This document shows positions 7,882-15,356 of a stretch of DNA of 32,857 nucleotides, in pieces (positions within the stretch are counted from its first letter, which is position 1; every line of letters starts with the position of its first letter). A model generated the notes under the pieces. The model was not told where the DNA came from. It searched no databases and saw only the letters and a program-made list of their open reading frames with translations. A program made the position numbers and the translations under genes. This DNA is from Bacillota bacterium (GTDB lineage: Bacteria; Bacillota; Sulfobacillia; Sulfobacillales; Sulfobacillaceae): contig JAJZXC010000007.1 of NCBI GenBank assembly GCA_021846365.1, positions 1-32,857 of the forward strand, read 5' to 3'.

Positions 7882-8430
7882 TGGATGGCCGATCGACCAC
7901 CCGGCACGATGGAGATATGGGCCAAGCTGCCGCCAGCTCAAAATCGGTCCCAAGTACACGCCTCGGATGCGCCCGTCCGCGGAGATGAAGTAGGAGGTGG
8001 GATACGCCTGAACTCCGTAGCCGCGCGCCGCCACCCGCTGTCGATCCAGCAACACGGGAAAAGGGGCCGACCAAGCCTTCGCCGTCTGCAGCCCATACTC
8101 CGCCCGGCGGCGGGATTCGCCTTCGTCAATCAACACGATGGTCAGGGGTTTCGGGACTCTCGACGCGGCATCAGCCACCCAACGCGCTTGAGCGCCACAC
8201 CACGTACACCAGGAGGTGAGGAAAATCAGCCAGATGGCGTGCCCGCGGGCAGCCGCCAAGGACCAGTTCCCCCCACCCAGCGTGCTGAGCACCAAGGGCG
8301 GGGCTTCCCGACCCACCGCTGGCGGTGCCCACGGGGCCGGATCAGGATGGACGGCAAACGCCCCGAAGCCCCAGCTGCCTCCCGACCATAGCACCAAGGT
8401 CATACTCATCAGGCTGACCAGTCGCCGCAT
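7873..8430 (-). CDS. Secreted or membrane-anchored TlpA/ResA-like thioredoxin-fold protein
   Basis: A protein of about 185 aa with an N-terminal hydrophobic segment (MRRLVSLMSMTLVLW) that acts as signal peptide or anchor, then a thioredoxin-like domain. The active-site motif WCTWC lies about residues 74-78, preceded by the strand AIWLIFLTS. The cis-proline segment is AYPTSYFI, and the domain ends with GRIRGVYLGP. This places it with TlpA/ResA-type thiol-disulfide oxidoreductases acting outside the membrane, for example in cytochrome c maturation or protein disulfide handling. The ORF track begins at a GTG at 8442; the ATG at 8430 is preceded by GGTGGGGTGGGAT and is more likely. No cytochrome-maturation genes are adjacent. 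It overlaps the 3' end of spoVB by 9 bp, tail to tail. Confidence 0.85.
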   Translation of the reverse strand: MRRLVSLMSMTLVLWSGGSWGFGAFAVHPDPAPWAPPAVGREAPPLVLSTLGGGNWSLAAARGHAIWLIFLTSWCTWCGAQARWVADAASRVPKPLTIVLIDEGESRRRAEYGLQTAKAWSAPFPVLLDRQRVAARGYGVQAYPTSYFISADGRIRGVYLGPILSWRQLGPYLHRAGWSIGHPSN

Positions 8431-8539
8431 ATCCCACCCCACCGTTTGTCAGCCGTTTACCACCTCAGATTGCTCTCAGCTAGAATGCACGGGGATGGCC
8501 ACGGAAATACCGGCTGGGCCGCCGATGCCCTGGCCCGGC

Positions 8540-8709
8540 GGCGGGTGGGACCGGCTCGGGAACTTGTGGACCAACTTACCGAGATCGGGCGTAAAGCCCC
8601 CGCCTTTAGGCGTGGGAATACATGCGACGCTAGGAGCGGTATCCAGAATAACCCCAAAGCATGGATACAAGCCCGTTGGCCCGTTAGGGCCAAAACTATT
8701 CTCGAGAAT
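8540..8709 (+). mobile_element. Probable IS200/IS605-type right-end remnant
   Basis: The hairpin CCCCCGCC-TTTA-GGCGTGGG (8597-8616) matches the form of hairpins at the 3' end of tnpB genes. The frame running into it reads SGVKPPPLGVGI, a tail reminiscent of TnpB ends, but no tnpB body precedes it. Downstream lie another perfect hairpin, TTGGCCC-GTTA-GGGCCAA (8676-8693), and a perfect 12-bp palindrome, ATTCTCGAGAAT (8698-8709). The rest of 8443-8830 has no gene I can support. Confidence 0.4.
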
Positions 8710-8833
8710 AAGCAGCGAGTTATCGGAAGTCCCCAAGCATAAAAAAGGCCCCGGAGAGGTACCCCCAGGGACTGTATGTTAAGAAAATTTGACCAGCGAG
8801 CAGTATAGCTGATCAAAGCCTAAGGAACAAGAG

Positions 8834-8863
8834 AAAAATCCCGTAGGCGGCCAAAGGGCCGTC
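8834..8863 (-). terminator. Probable terminator of the hspR-dnaK-dnaJ-clpB operon
   Basis: Read on the minus strand, GACGGCC-CTTT-GGCCGCC forms a hairpin, then TACGGG precedes ATTTTTCTC. The T-run is 9 bases after the stem, so it is imperfect, but it sits about 140 bp downstream of the clpB stop, in the right orientation, with only the tandem repeats in between. Confidence 0.45.
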
Positions 8864-8866
8864 CTC

Positions 8867-8955
8867 CCGGTTACCTGTGACCACGCATACCCTAAAGCCG
8901 GTTACCTGTGACCACGCATACCCTAAAGCCGGTTACCTGTGACCACGCATACCCT
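8867..8955. repeat. Three tandem copies of a 31-bp unit
   Basis: The unit begins CCGGTTACCTGTGACCACGC and continues ATACCCTAAAG. Copies lie at 8867-8897, 8898-8928 and 8929-8955, the last cut after ATACCCT. The copies are identical where they overlap, indicating recent expansion or active homogenisation. The array lies in the 3' untranslated region of clpB, between its stop and its probable terminator. It is not a CRISPR: the repeats abut with no spacers. Confidence 0.9.
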
Positions 8956-8998
8956 CTCCCGGCTTCGCCACGGAAAGGGGAATGCGAGGGCATTATGT

Positions 8999-11575
8999 TC
9001 AACGGATGGTGATCCCATCATCAGGGTCGGCGTCAACCGTGACCATGCTTCCCTCGCTAAGGTCCCCGGTTAACAGCCGCATCGCCAGGGAATCCTGTAC
9101 CGCGCGCTGGATCAGGCGCTTTAGAGGCCGGGCACCGAACTGGGGGTCGTATCCTCGCTCGCCCAAGTACCTCAGCGCGGCGTCGGTGACTTCCAACTTG
9201 ACGCGGTGTTCTTTCAGCCGCTCGGTCAGATCCTTCAGCTGCAAGCGCACTATCTGGCCCAATTCTTCGGCGGTCAGGCGCAAAAATATGACCACTTCGT
9301 CGATGCGGTTGAGAAATTCCGGGCGAAAGGTCTCCCGTAACAGGGCGTGCACCAAGGCCTGGCGGCGCGTGTGGTCGGACTCTTCCAAAATCGTGTCGCT
9401 GCCCAGATTCGAAGTCATGATCATGACCGTGTTGCGAAAATCGACGACGCGCCCCTGCCCATCGGTCAAGCGGCCGTCGTCCAACGTTTGCAGCAAAATA
9501 TTGAACACTTCAGGATGAGCCTTTTCCATTTCGTCAAGCAATATCACCGAGTATGGACGGCGTCTGACGGCCTCCGTCAACTGCCCGCCTTCCTCATAAC
9601 CCACATATCCCGGTGGCGCGCCGACGAGGCGGGCGACGGCATGACGCTCCATATATTCGGACATGTCGATGCGGACCAGCGCGTTCTCGTCGTCAAACAA
9701 AAACTCCGCCAGTGCCTTGGCCAGCTCCGTCTTGCCAACCCCGGTGGGACCCAAAAAAAGGAAGGACCCGAGGGGCCGCTTGGGATCAGAAAGACCGGTG
9801 CGGGCGCGCCGGACGGCGTTGGCAACCGCCGAGATGGCCTCCCGCTGGCCCACCACCCTTTGGCCAAGACGTTCTTCCATTTGAGTCAACTTTTGCCGTT
9901 CCCCTTCCAACAGCCGATGCACGGGCACCCCCGTCCATTTTGCCACCACCGCGGCAATGTCTTCTTCGTCGACCTCTTCTCGCAAGAGTCGACCGCTCGC
10001 CTCCAACTGCTCGACTTCGGTCTGAGCCGCCTGCATTTCCTTTTGCAAGCTGAGCAGGGTGCCGTAGCGCAATTCCGCCGCCTTGGCCAAGTCGCCCTCG
10101 CGTTCCGCCTGCGCTTCGTGCGTGCGCGCGTCTTCAATCGCCGCCTTCAAGTCGCCGACACGCTTCACCAGCGATTTCTCCCTCTCCCAGCGGGTCATCA
10201 GCGCGTCCCGCCGTTCACCAAGCTCGGCCAACTCCTGTTGTACTCGCTCCAAGCGCTGGGAGGACTCTCGGTCATCTTCCTTGCTTAGGGCTTGGCGCTC
10301 AATCTCCCACTGCAAGCGCCGACGCTCAAGTTCGTCCAGTTCTTCTGGCAGTGAATCCATCTCGACCCGGAGATGGGAAGCAGCCTCGTCCACCAAATCG
10401 ATGGCTTTGTCGGGCAGAAAGCGGTCGGCGATATAGCGGTTGCTGAGGTGCGCCGCCGCAACCAGCGCGCTGTCGCGGATGCGCACACCATGATGAACCT
10501 CATAACGTTCGCGTAATCCCCGCAAGATGGCAATGGTGTCCTCGACGGACGGCTCGCCTACATAGATGGGCTGGAAGCGGCGCTCCAAGGCTGCATCCTT
10601 TTCGATGTATTTGTGGTATTCGTTGAGCGTGGTCGCCCCCACCGCCTTCAATTCTCCACGGGCCAGGGCTGGCTTTAATAAGTTGGCGGCATCGACCGCG
10701 CCCTCGGCATTGCCGGCGCCCACCAAGGTATGCAGTTCGTCGATGAAGAGTACGACGGCTCCGGTCGACCCCTGGATTTCCTTTAACACCGCTTTCAATC
10801 GGTCCTCGAACTCCCCGCGATATTTGCTGCCAGCCACCAAGGCACCAATATCGAGGGCCAACACCCGCTTGTCTTTGAGGCTGTCGGGTACGTCGTTGGC
10901 CACGATGCGCTGCGCCAATCCTTCGGCAATCGCGGTCTTGCCCACCCCGGGTTCGCCGATCAGCACCGGATTGTTTTTCGTCCGCCGCGACAACACCTGA
11001 ATCACCCGGCGAATCTCGTCGTCGCGTCCGACGACCGGATCGAGCTTGCCACGGCGGGCCAAGTCGGTAAGGTCTTGGGTGTAACGGGACAGGGCCTGGT
11101 ATTTGTCTTCGGGACTGGGGTCGGTTACCCGCACATTGCCGCGCACCCTCTTCAAGGCCTGCAACAGGCCGTTGCGGTCGGCACCCTGCTGTTGGAGCAG
11201 CCGGCCGCCGACCGAGTCGGCCTCGGAGACCATAGCCAGCAACAGGTGCTCAGTGGAAATGAATTCATCGTTCAGGGCTTGGCTTTCTTCGTCTGCCCGG
11301 TCCAAGACTCGGACCAACTCGGGACTCAGGTAGGAGCGCGTGTCCGCCCCTTGCACGGACGGGCCTCGGGCGATTTCCCGTTGGCAGGCCTCCTCCAGCG
11401 GCACCAAAGGTACTCCTAGGCGCTCCAAAATTGGCCGTGTAATCCCCTCTTTTTGCTCCAACAGGCTCATCAACAGGTGGACCGACCCGATGACCTGATG
11501 GTTTTCGCGCCGCGCCAAGTCCTGCGCCTGGGCCAAAGCCTCCTGTGACTTGACGGTAAGTCTATCGGGGCGCAT
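8999..11575 (-). CDS. clpB: ATP-dependent disaggregase ClpB
   Basis: An AAA+ hexameric chaperone that extracts polypeptides from aggregates together with DnaK/DnaJ. The order is: Clp N-domain (about 1-145), first AAA domain with Walker [14 protein letters not shown], Walker [14 protein letters not shown] and pore loop [11 protein letters not shown], a coiled-coil middle domain (about 390-520, rich in E/R/L), then the second AAA domain with Walker [14 protein letters not shown], pore loop GYVGYEEGG and [13 protein letters not shown]. The middle domain distinguishes ClpB from ClpA. The ORF track starts at 11596, but GGAGGTG lies 6 bp before the ATG at 11575, giving 858 aa, the usual length. This start lies inside the end of dnaJ (14-bp overlap), so translation is probably coupled. 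It is the last gene of the hspR-led operon. Confidence 0.97.
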   Translation of the reverse strand: MRPDRLTVKSQEALAQAQDLARRENHQVIGSVHLLMSLLEQKEGITRPILERLGVPLVPLEEACQREIARGPSVQGADTRSYLSPELVRVLDRADEESQALNDEFISTEHLLLAMVSEADSVGGRLLQQQGADRNGLLQALKRVRGNVRVTDPSPEDKYQALSRYTQDLTDLARRGKLDPVVGRDDEIRRVIQVLSRRTKNNPVLIGEPGVGKTAIAEGLAQRIVANDVPDSLKDKRVLALDIGALVAGSKYRGEFEDRLKAVLKEIQGSTGAVVLFIDELHTLVGAGNAEGAVDAANLLKPALARGELKAVGATTLNEYHKYIEKDAALERRFQPIYVGEPSVEDTIAILRGLRERYEVHHGVRIRDSALVAAAHLSNRYIADRFLPDKAIDLVDEAASHLRVEMDSLPEELDELERRRLQWEIERQALSKEDDRESSQRLERVQQELAELGERRDALMTRWEREKSLVKRVGDLKAAIEDARTHEAQAEREGDLAKAAELRYGTLLSLQKEMQAAQTEVEQLEASGRLLREEVDEEDIAAVVAKWTGVPVHRLLEGERQKLTQMEERLGQRVVGQREAISAVANAVRRARTGLSDPKRPLGSFLFLGPTGVGKTELAKALAEFLFDDENALVRIDMSEYMERHAVARLVGAPPGYVGYEEGGQLTEAVRRRPYSVILLDEMEKAHPEVFNILLQTLDDGRLTDGQGRVVDFRNTVMIMTSNLGSDTILEESDHTRRQALVHALLRETFRPEFLNRIDEVVIFLRLTAEELGQIVRLQLKDLTERLKEHRVKLEVTDAALRYLGERGYDPQFGARPLKRLIQRAVQDSLAMRLLTGDLSEGSMVTVDADPDDGITIR

Positions 11576-12509
11576 AGATTTCACCTCCGACATCATGGTG
11601 TCCCTTCAGCAGCTGTTGATATAAGCGGTCGTCTTCTGGCCGGAACGGCTCCGGAAACATCAGTTCGACCTCAAGCAAGAGGTCCCCCTTTTCATTTTTT
11701 CCGCGCTCGGGCAAGCCCAGTCCGCGAAGCCGCAAAACCTTGCCCGCATTGGTGTGCGACGGAATCTTCACCGACACCTGCTCGCCCACCAAGGGCTTAA
11801 ACGCGATCTGCCCGCCGATGACGGCCAAAGGGACGGCCACGCGCAATCGCCCCCGCAAGTCCTTGCCTTGGCGTACAAATCGGGGGTGGTCGCGTACGGC
11901 CACTCGCAGGCGAGCGTGCTCGCCCACCCGTAAAACTGCCCCATCCGGTACCCCGGGAGGAATCTTCACTGTAAAATTCTTGGGTGCGGTGACGCTGCCG
12001 AGACCACCGCAGCGGGGGCACTCCACGCTGGTTCCCCGGCAGTTGGGACACGGTTCCATACTCTCCACGGTCAACGTGACCTGGGTTCCCCGGGCCACGT
12101 CCTCTAGTCCGATGGAGACCTGCTGCTCGGGAACTTGGGTCGCACCAGGGGGCGTCCCGTTGGTTGACGTCCATCCTCCCGCGCCGAAGAGATCCTCGAA
12201 CAAACTCGTCCAATCCTCTGCGTCCTGGGACCGTGCGCGTTCTGTGCGCACGCGCCGAAAACCAGGGCCCCAGCTTTGGGATGCGCGATTGGCATAGCCC
12301 ATTCGCAGCCGATCATACTCCGCCCGTTTTTGCCGATTGGACAACACTTGATATGCTTCGTTAATCTCTTTGAAGCGTTCTTCGTTGCCCTTGCCGCCCA
12401 CGTCCGGGTGATACCGGCGGGCAAGCTTGCGGTATGCGCGCTTAATCGTCGTTTCATCCGCATGCGGGTCAATTTGCAAGATCTTATAGTAGTCCTTGGG
12501 ACCTGCCAT
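11562..12509 (-). CDS. dnaJ: DnaJ-like J-domain co-chaperone with a half zinc finger
   Basis: A 315-aa co-chaperone that stimulates the DnaK ATPase and delivers substrates. The J-domain occupies residues 1-70, with [14 protein letters not shown] at the start and the HPD motif in RYHPDVGG. A linker follows that is not a clear Gly/Phe region. The central part has only two cysteine pairs, [18 protein letters not shown], instead of the four CxxCxGxG repeats of classical DnaJ (usual length about 375 aa). Two C-terminal peptide-binding domains follow ([15 protein letters not shown] and [20 protein letters not shown]). It therefore sits between type I DnaJ and type II CbpA. The start follows AGGAGAGAGG. 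It lies 53 bp after dnaK, with a hairpin between them, and overlaps clpB. Confidence 0.93.
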   Translation of the reverse strand: MAGPKDYYKILQIDPHADETTIKRAYRKLARRYHPDVGGKGNEERFKEINEAYQVLSNRQKRAEYDRLRMGYANRASQSWGPGFRRVRTERARSQDAEDWTSLFEDLFGAGGWTSTNGTPPGATQVPEQQVSIGLEDVARGTQVTLTVESMEPCPNCRGTSVECPRCGGLGSVTAPKNFTVKIPPGVPDGAVLRVGEHARLRVAVRDHPRFVRQGKDLRGRLRVAVPLAVIGGQIAFKPLVGEQVSVKIPSHTNAGKVLRLRGLGLPERGKNEKGDLLLEVELMFPEPFRPEDDRLYQQLLKGHHDVGGEIYAPR

Positions 12510-12526
12510 GCGCCTCTCTCCTAAAC

Positions 12527-12553
12527 GACCAGGCGGGGTTTGCCCGCCTGGTC
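12527..12553 (-). promoter_or_regulatory. Intercistronic hairpin between dnaK and dnaJ
   Basis: GACCAGGCGGG and CCCGCCTGGTC form a perfect 11-bp stem with a 5-nt loop. No T-run follows on the minus strand; the dnaJ ribosome-binding site comes directly after. It is therefore more likely a processing or stability element, or a partial terminator lowering dnaJ-clpB expression relative to dnaK, than a full stop. Confidence 0.6.
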
Positions 12554-12562
12554 TGGTCCTTG

Positions 12563-14473
12563 TCAGTCCGTCGCCCGAAAGTCGGCGTCAATCACGTCGT
12601 CGTCGGGTCCGCCGTTGCCAGGGGGCGGGGGCGGTGGGGTTTGATCGCCGCCGTCTGCGCCGTCGGTCCCCGTATTCTTATACAGTTCCTCCGCAAGTTT
12701 GTGCGAGGCCGCCTCCAGGACTGCCAGCGCCGAGTCCAGCGCCGCCTTGTCGTCCTTGTTCATCGCCTCGCGCACTTCTTGAATCGCCTTTTCGGCGGCG
12801 CTCTTGTCCTCCCCGCTGACCCGGTCACCGAGATCCTTAAGCGACTTCTCGGTCGCGTAGACCAATGATTCAGCACGGTTCTTGGCTTCGGCGAACTCGC
12901 GAGCCTGCTCGTCCTCTTGGGCTTTTTCCTGAGCCTCGTGGACCATCCGTTCGACTTCCTCTTTGCTCAATTGCGTCGTCCCACTGACAGTTACCCGCTG
13001 TTCCTTGCCGGTCCCCAGATCCTTGGCGGACACGTTGACGATGCCGTTAGCATCGATGTCGAAGGTGACCTCGATCTGGGGTACACCGCGGGGAGCAGGC
13101 GGGATGCCTTCCAAGTGAAACCGAGCCAGGGTGCGGTTGTCCTTGGCCATCGGGCGTTCACCTTGCAACACGTGAATTTCAACGCTGGTTTGACTGTCAC
13201 CGGCGGTGGTATACACCTGGCTTTTGCGGGTGGGGATGGTCGTGTTTCGCTCGATCAATTTCGAAAATACGCCGCCAAGTGTCTCGATTCCCAAAGAGAG
13301 CGGGGTAACGTCGAGCAAAATCACGTCTTTGACTTCCCCAGCCAGCACGCCGCCTTGAATCGCCGCTCCGACCGCGACCACCTCATCGGGGTTGACCCCG
13401 CGGTGCGGTTCTTTGCCAGTCAGACGCTTGACCAACTCCTGGATCACCGGCATGCGGGTCGAACCCCCGACCAAGATCACCTCGTTGATGTCCCGCTCGC
13501 TCAGTTTTGCGTCCTGCAACGCCTGTTTGAAGGGAATGACCGTCCGCTCCGTAAGATCGGCCGTCAGCTCCTCAAACTTGGCTCGGGTAATCTTCGTTTC
13601 CAGGTGTTTGGGGCCGGTCTGATCAGCCGTGATGAAGGGCAAGCTAACCTGCGTTTCGGTGACCGTGGAAAGCTCAATCTTGGCCTTTTCCGCCGCCTCA
13701 ATGAGGCGCTGCAGCGCCTGGCGGTCCTTGCGCAGATCGATCCCTTGCTCGCGCTGAAACTCCGCCGCAATATAGTCCACCAACTTCATGTCGTAGTCGT
13801 CGCCGCCGAGGTGGGTATCGCCGGAGGTGGATTTCACTTCGAATACGCCGTCGCCCACTTCCAGCACCGAGACGTCGAACGTGCCACCGCCCAAGTCCCA
13901 GACCAGAATGGTCTCGTTCTGCTTCTTGTCCAATCCATATGCCAAAGCGGCCGCCGTCGGCTCGTTGATAATGCGCAGAACTTCCAAACCAGCAATTTTG
14001 CCGGCATCCTTGGTGGCCTGCCGCTGCGCATCGTTGAAGTAGGCAGGGACAGTAATCACCGCTTGGGTGACCGATTCGCCCAGGTACTTTTCCGCGTCAG
14101 CCTTGAGTTTAGCCAAAATCATCGAAGAAATCTCCTCCGGTGTCAGCTGCTTTCCGGAGTTGGGCAGGTTGACTAGCACCTGCTGATTGTTGCCGCCTAC
14201 CACGGCATAGGGCACCCGCTGACGCTCCGATTGTGCCTCGTCGAAACGGCGTCCGATAAAGCGTTTAATCGAAAAGACGGTATTCTCCGGATTGAGTACG
14301 GCCTGCCGACGCGCCAATTGGCCGACTAAACGTTCCCCGGTCTTGCTAAAACCGACCACCGACGGAGTCAAACGGCTGCCTTCGGCGTTCAAAATGACCG
14401 TCGGCTGCCCTCCCTCCATCACGGCAATCACCGAATTGGTGGTTCCTAAGTCGATTCCTACCACTTTGGCCAT
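12563..14473 (-). CDS. dnaK: Hsp70 chaperone DnaK
   Basis: A 636-aa Hsp70. The ATPase domain begins [20 protein letters not shown] and contains [19 protein letters not shown] and the [10 protein letters not shown] segment. The hydrophobic linker is [13 protein letters not shown], followed by the beta-sandwich substrate domain and helical lid. The C-terminus is a proline run and [13 protein letters not shown], close to the conserved EEVVDADF tail. The short path from [20 protein letters not shown] lacks the roughly 23-residue insert of Gram-negative DnaK, as in Firmicutes and Actinobacteria. The ATG is preceded by GGGGGAAAG. It is the second gene of the operon, 18 bp after hspR. No grpE is present, although its product is the nucleotide-exchange partner; it must be elsewhere. 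Confidence 0.98.
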   Translation of the reverse strand: MAKVVGIDLGTTNSVIAVMEGGQPTVILNAEGSRLTPSVVGFSKTGERLVGQLARRQAVLNPENTVFSIKRFIGRRFDEAQSERQRVPYAVVGGNNQQVLVNLPNSGKQLTPEEISSMILAKLKADAEKYLGESVTQAVITVPAYFNDAQRQATKDAGKIAGLEVLRIINEPTAAALAYGLDKKQNETILVWDLGGGTFDVSVLEVGDGVFEVKSTSGDTHLGGDDYDMKLVDYIAAEFQREQGIDLRKDRQALQRLIEAAEKAKIELSTVTETQVSLPFITADQTGPKHLETKITRAKFEELTADLTERTVIPFKQALQDAKLSERDINEVILVGGSTRMPVIQELVKRLTGKEPHRGVNPDEVVAVGAAIQGGVLAGEVKDVILLDVTPLSLGIETLGGVFSKLIERNTTIPTRKSQVYTTAGDSQTSVEIHVLQGERPMAKDNRTLARFHLEGIPPAPRGVPQIEVTFDIDANGIVNVSAKDLGTGKEQRVTVSGTTQLSKEEVERMVHEAQEKAQEDEQAREFAEAKNRAESLVYATEKSLKDLGDRVSGEDKSAAEKAIQEVREAMNKDDKAALDSALAVLEAASHKLAEELYKNTGTDGADGGDQTPPPPPPGNGGPDDDVIDADFRATD

Positions 14474-14491
14474 AATGGACTTTCCCCCATC

Positions 14492-14776
14492 TTATTTCCT
14501 GTCGTTGAGCTCTTCTGTGGGCGCCATTGCCTGCACGCCCACCGTGCCTAAAATGGCACGGATTCCCGCCAGATTGACCCCCTGCTGGGCCAATCGGTGA
14601 ATCTCGGTCAGCCGCCGAAAATCGGAGTCCGAGTAGAGACGATTGTTGGTGTCGGTTCGGAATGGACGAATCAAGTCCTGCCGCTCCCAGATCCGCAGGG
14701 TCTGGGTCGAACACCCTAACAAACGGGCCACGACTCCAATAGTATAGACCGGTTCCTCAGGCCCTGGCACCCGCAT
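14492..14776 (-). CDS. hspR: HspR-like MerR-family heat-shock repressor
   Basis: A small MerR-type DNA-binding protein. The winged helix starts YTIGVVARLLGCSTQTLRIW, with ERQDLIRPFRTDTNNRLYSD next, the HspR-like version of the motif. A short helix ends at NLAGIRAIL. There is no long C-terminal effector domain, as in HspR of actinobacteria, which represses dnaK operons and uses DnaK as co-repressor. The ORF track starts at 14848, but a good promoter lies inside that extension, so the ATG at 14776 (94 aa) is more likely. It is the first gene of the operon with dnaK, dnaJ and clpB, which makes autoregulation plausible. HspR rather than MerR/GlnR is inferred from the neighbours and the motif. Confidence 0.85.
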   Translation of the reverse strand: MRVPGPEEPVYTIGVVARLLGCSTQTLRIWERQDLIRPFRTDTNNRLYSDSDFRRLTEIHRLAQQGVNLAGIRAILGTVGVQAMAPTEELNDRK

Positions 14777-14791
14777 GCTCCAACCACCACC

Positions 14792-14808
14792 TCTGGCCAA
14801 TCTCCAGA
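14792..14808. promoter_or_regulatory. Candidate operator at the hspR transcription start
   Basis: TCTGG-N7-CCAGA is a perfect inverted repeat directly downstream of the hspR -10 box, covering the expected start point. The 7-bp spacing equals that of the actinobacterial HAIR operator (CTTGAGT-N7-ACTCAAG), but the arms are different. No true HAIR or CIRCE sequence was seen upstream of hspR or dnaK. Confidence 0.3.
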
Positions 14809-14812
14809 TCTT

Positions 14813-14841
14813 ATCATAGTATGGACCGGGCCAGTTTTCAA
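14813..14841 (-). promoter_or_regulatory. Sigma-A-type promoter of the hspR-dnaK-dnaJ-clpB operon
   Basis: On the minus strand TTGAAA (14841-14836), a 17-bp spacer and TATGAT (14818-14813) form a near-consensus promoter. Transcription would start near 14806, about 30 nt before the ATG at 14776. It lies within the extended ORF at 14848, which argues against that longer start. Confidence 0.7.
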
Positions 14842-14957
14842 CAATCATGGTAAATTCAGCATAACTTTGTTGATAACGTGCTTGCCAACATCTTTCATCC
14901 GAATTATTGGCGCTGACGGTTGCCCGATGGACAGGGCAGTCTTTGTCCCCGCCCTAT

Positions 14958-15020
14958 CTAGAATGGCCGATTTTGCTCAACTCTAAAACCGGGCCACGCC
15001 GCCATCCTGGCCTTTTCTAG
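14958..15020. repeat. Short CTAG-bounded segment with weak inverted ends
   Basis: CTAG at 14958-14961 and 15017-15020 bound a 55-bp segment beginning AATGGCC and ending GGCCTTTT. It resembles a very small or degraded MITE, but the inverted repeat is weak and chance is possible. The remainder of 14849-15215, between the divergent hspR and ppc promoters, has no gene I recognise. Confidence 0.25.
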
Positions 15021-15215
15021 CGGTTTGGCCAATTATCTCTATGTACGACCGCGCAACCACTTGCTCGTCGACATACGGGCCAGCGTCGCGGTGGTTTGCG
15101 CTTGGCCTGCATCATGGCGCCCATCACGTCTGAGGCAAAGTTACGTTCCTCATATAGGGGCGCTGCCCCATCTCCGTCCCTCCGGCGGTGGTGCTGGCGT
15201 CAACCCGGTTCCAAT

Positions 15216-15244
15216 TTGTAGACAGCTGCCCAATCCGCTAAAAT
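15216..15244 (+). promoter_or_regulatory. Candidate ppc promoter
   Basis: TTGTAG (15216-15221), a 17-bp spacer and TAAAAT (15239-15244) precede ppc by about 110 bp. A second TATAAT lies at 15334-15339, almost touching the ribosome-binding site, with no good -35 box. The upstream pair is the better candidate. Confidence 0.45.
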
Positions 15245-15356
15245 AGCTTTATCATGTTTCATCGGCATTCGCGAAGAAGGCCACGCAGCGTCGCCAGGCG
15301 TCATCGCCACGGCATTCCCGGCATCCCGCTCGGTATAATACTTTAGGAGGCATCCA

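Noticed and set aside
8867-8955. CRISPR array
   Set aside because: Repeats are directly adjacent with no spacers, only three units and no cas genes.
9347-10288. 313-aa plus-strand ORF
   Set aside because: Antisense to the conserved clpB coding sequence, His/Gln/Arg-rich and without a ribosome-binding site.
12917-14176. 419-aa plus-strand ORF
   Set aside because: Lies wholly antisense to dnaK; a GC-rich shadow frame with no family motifs.
14776-14980. HAIR (CTTGAGT-N7-ACTCAAG) or CIRCE operator upstream of hspR
   Set aside because: Neither consensus could be found by eye; only a lone TTGAGC occurs near 14976-14981.
15334-15339. TATAAT as the ppc -10 box
   Set aside because: It would start transcription within or next to the ribosome-binding site and has no -35 box; the TTGTAG-N17-TAAAAT pair upstream is better.
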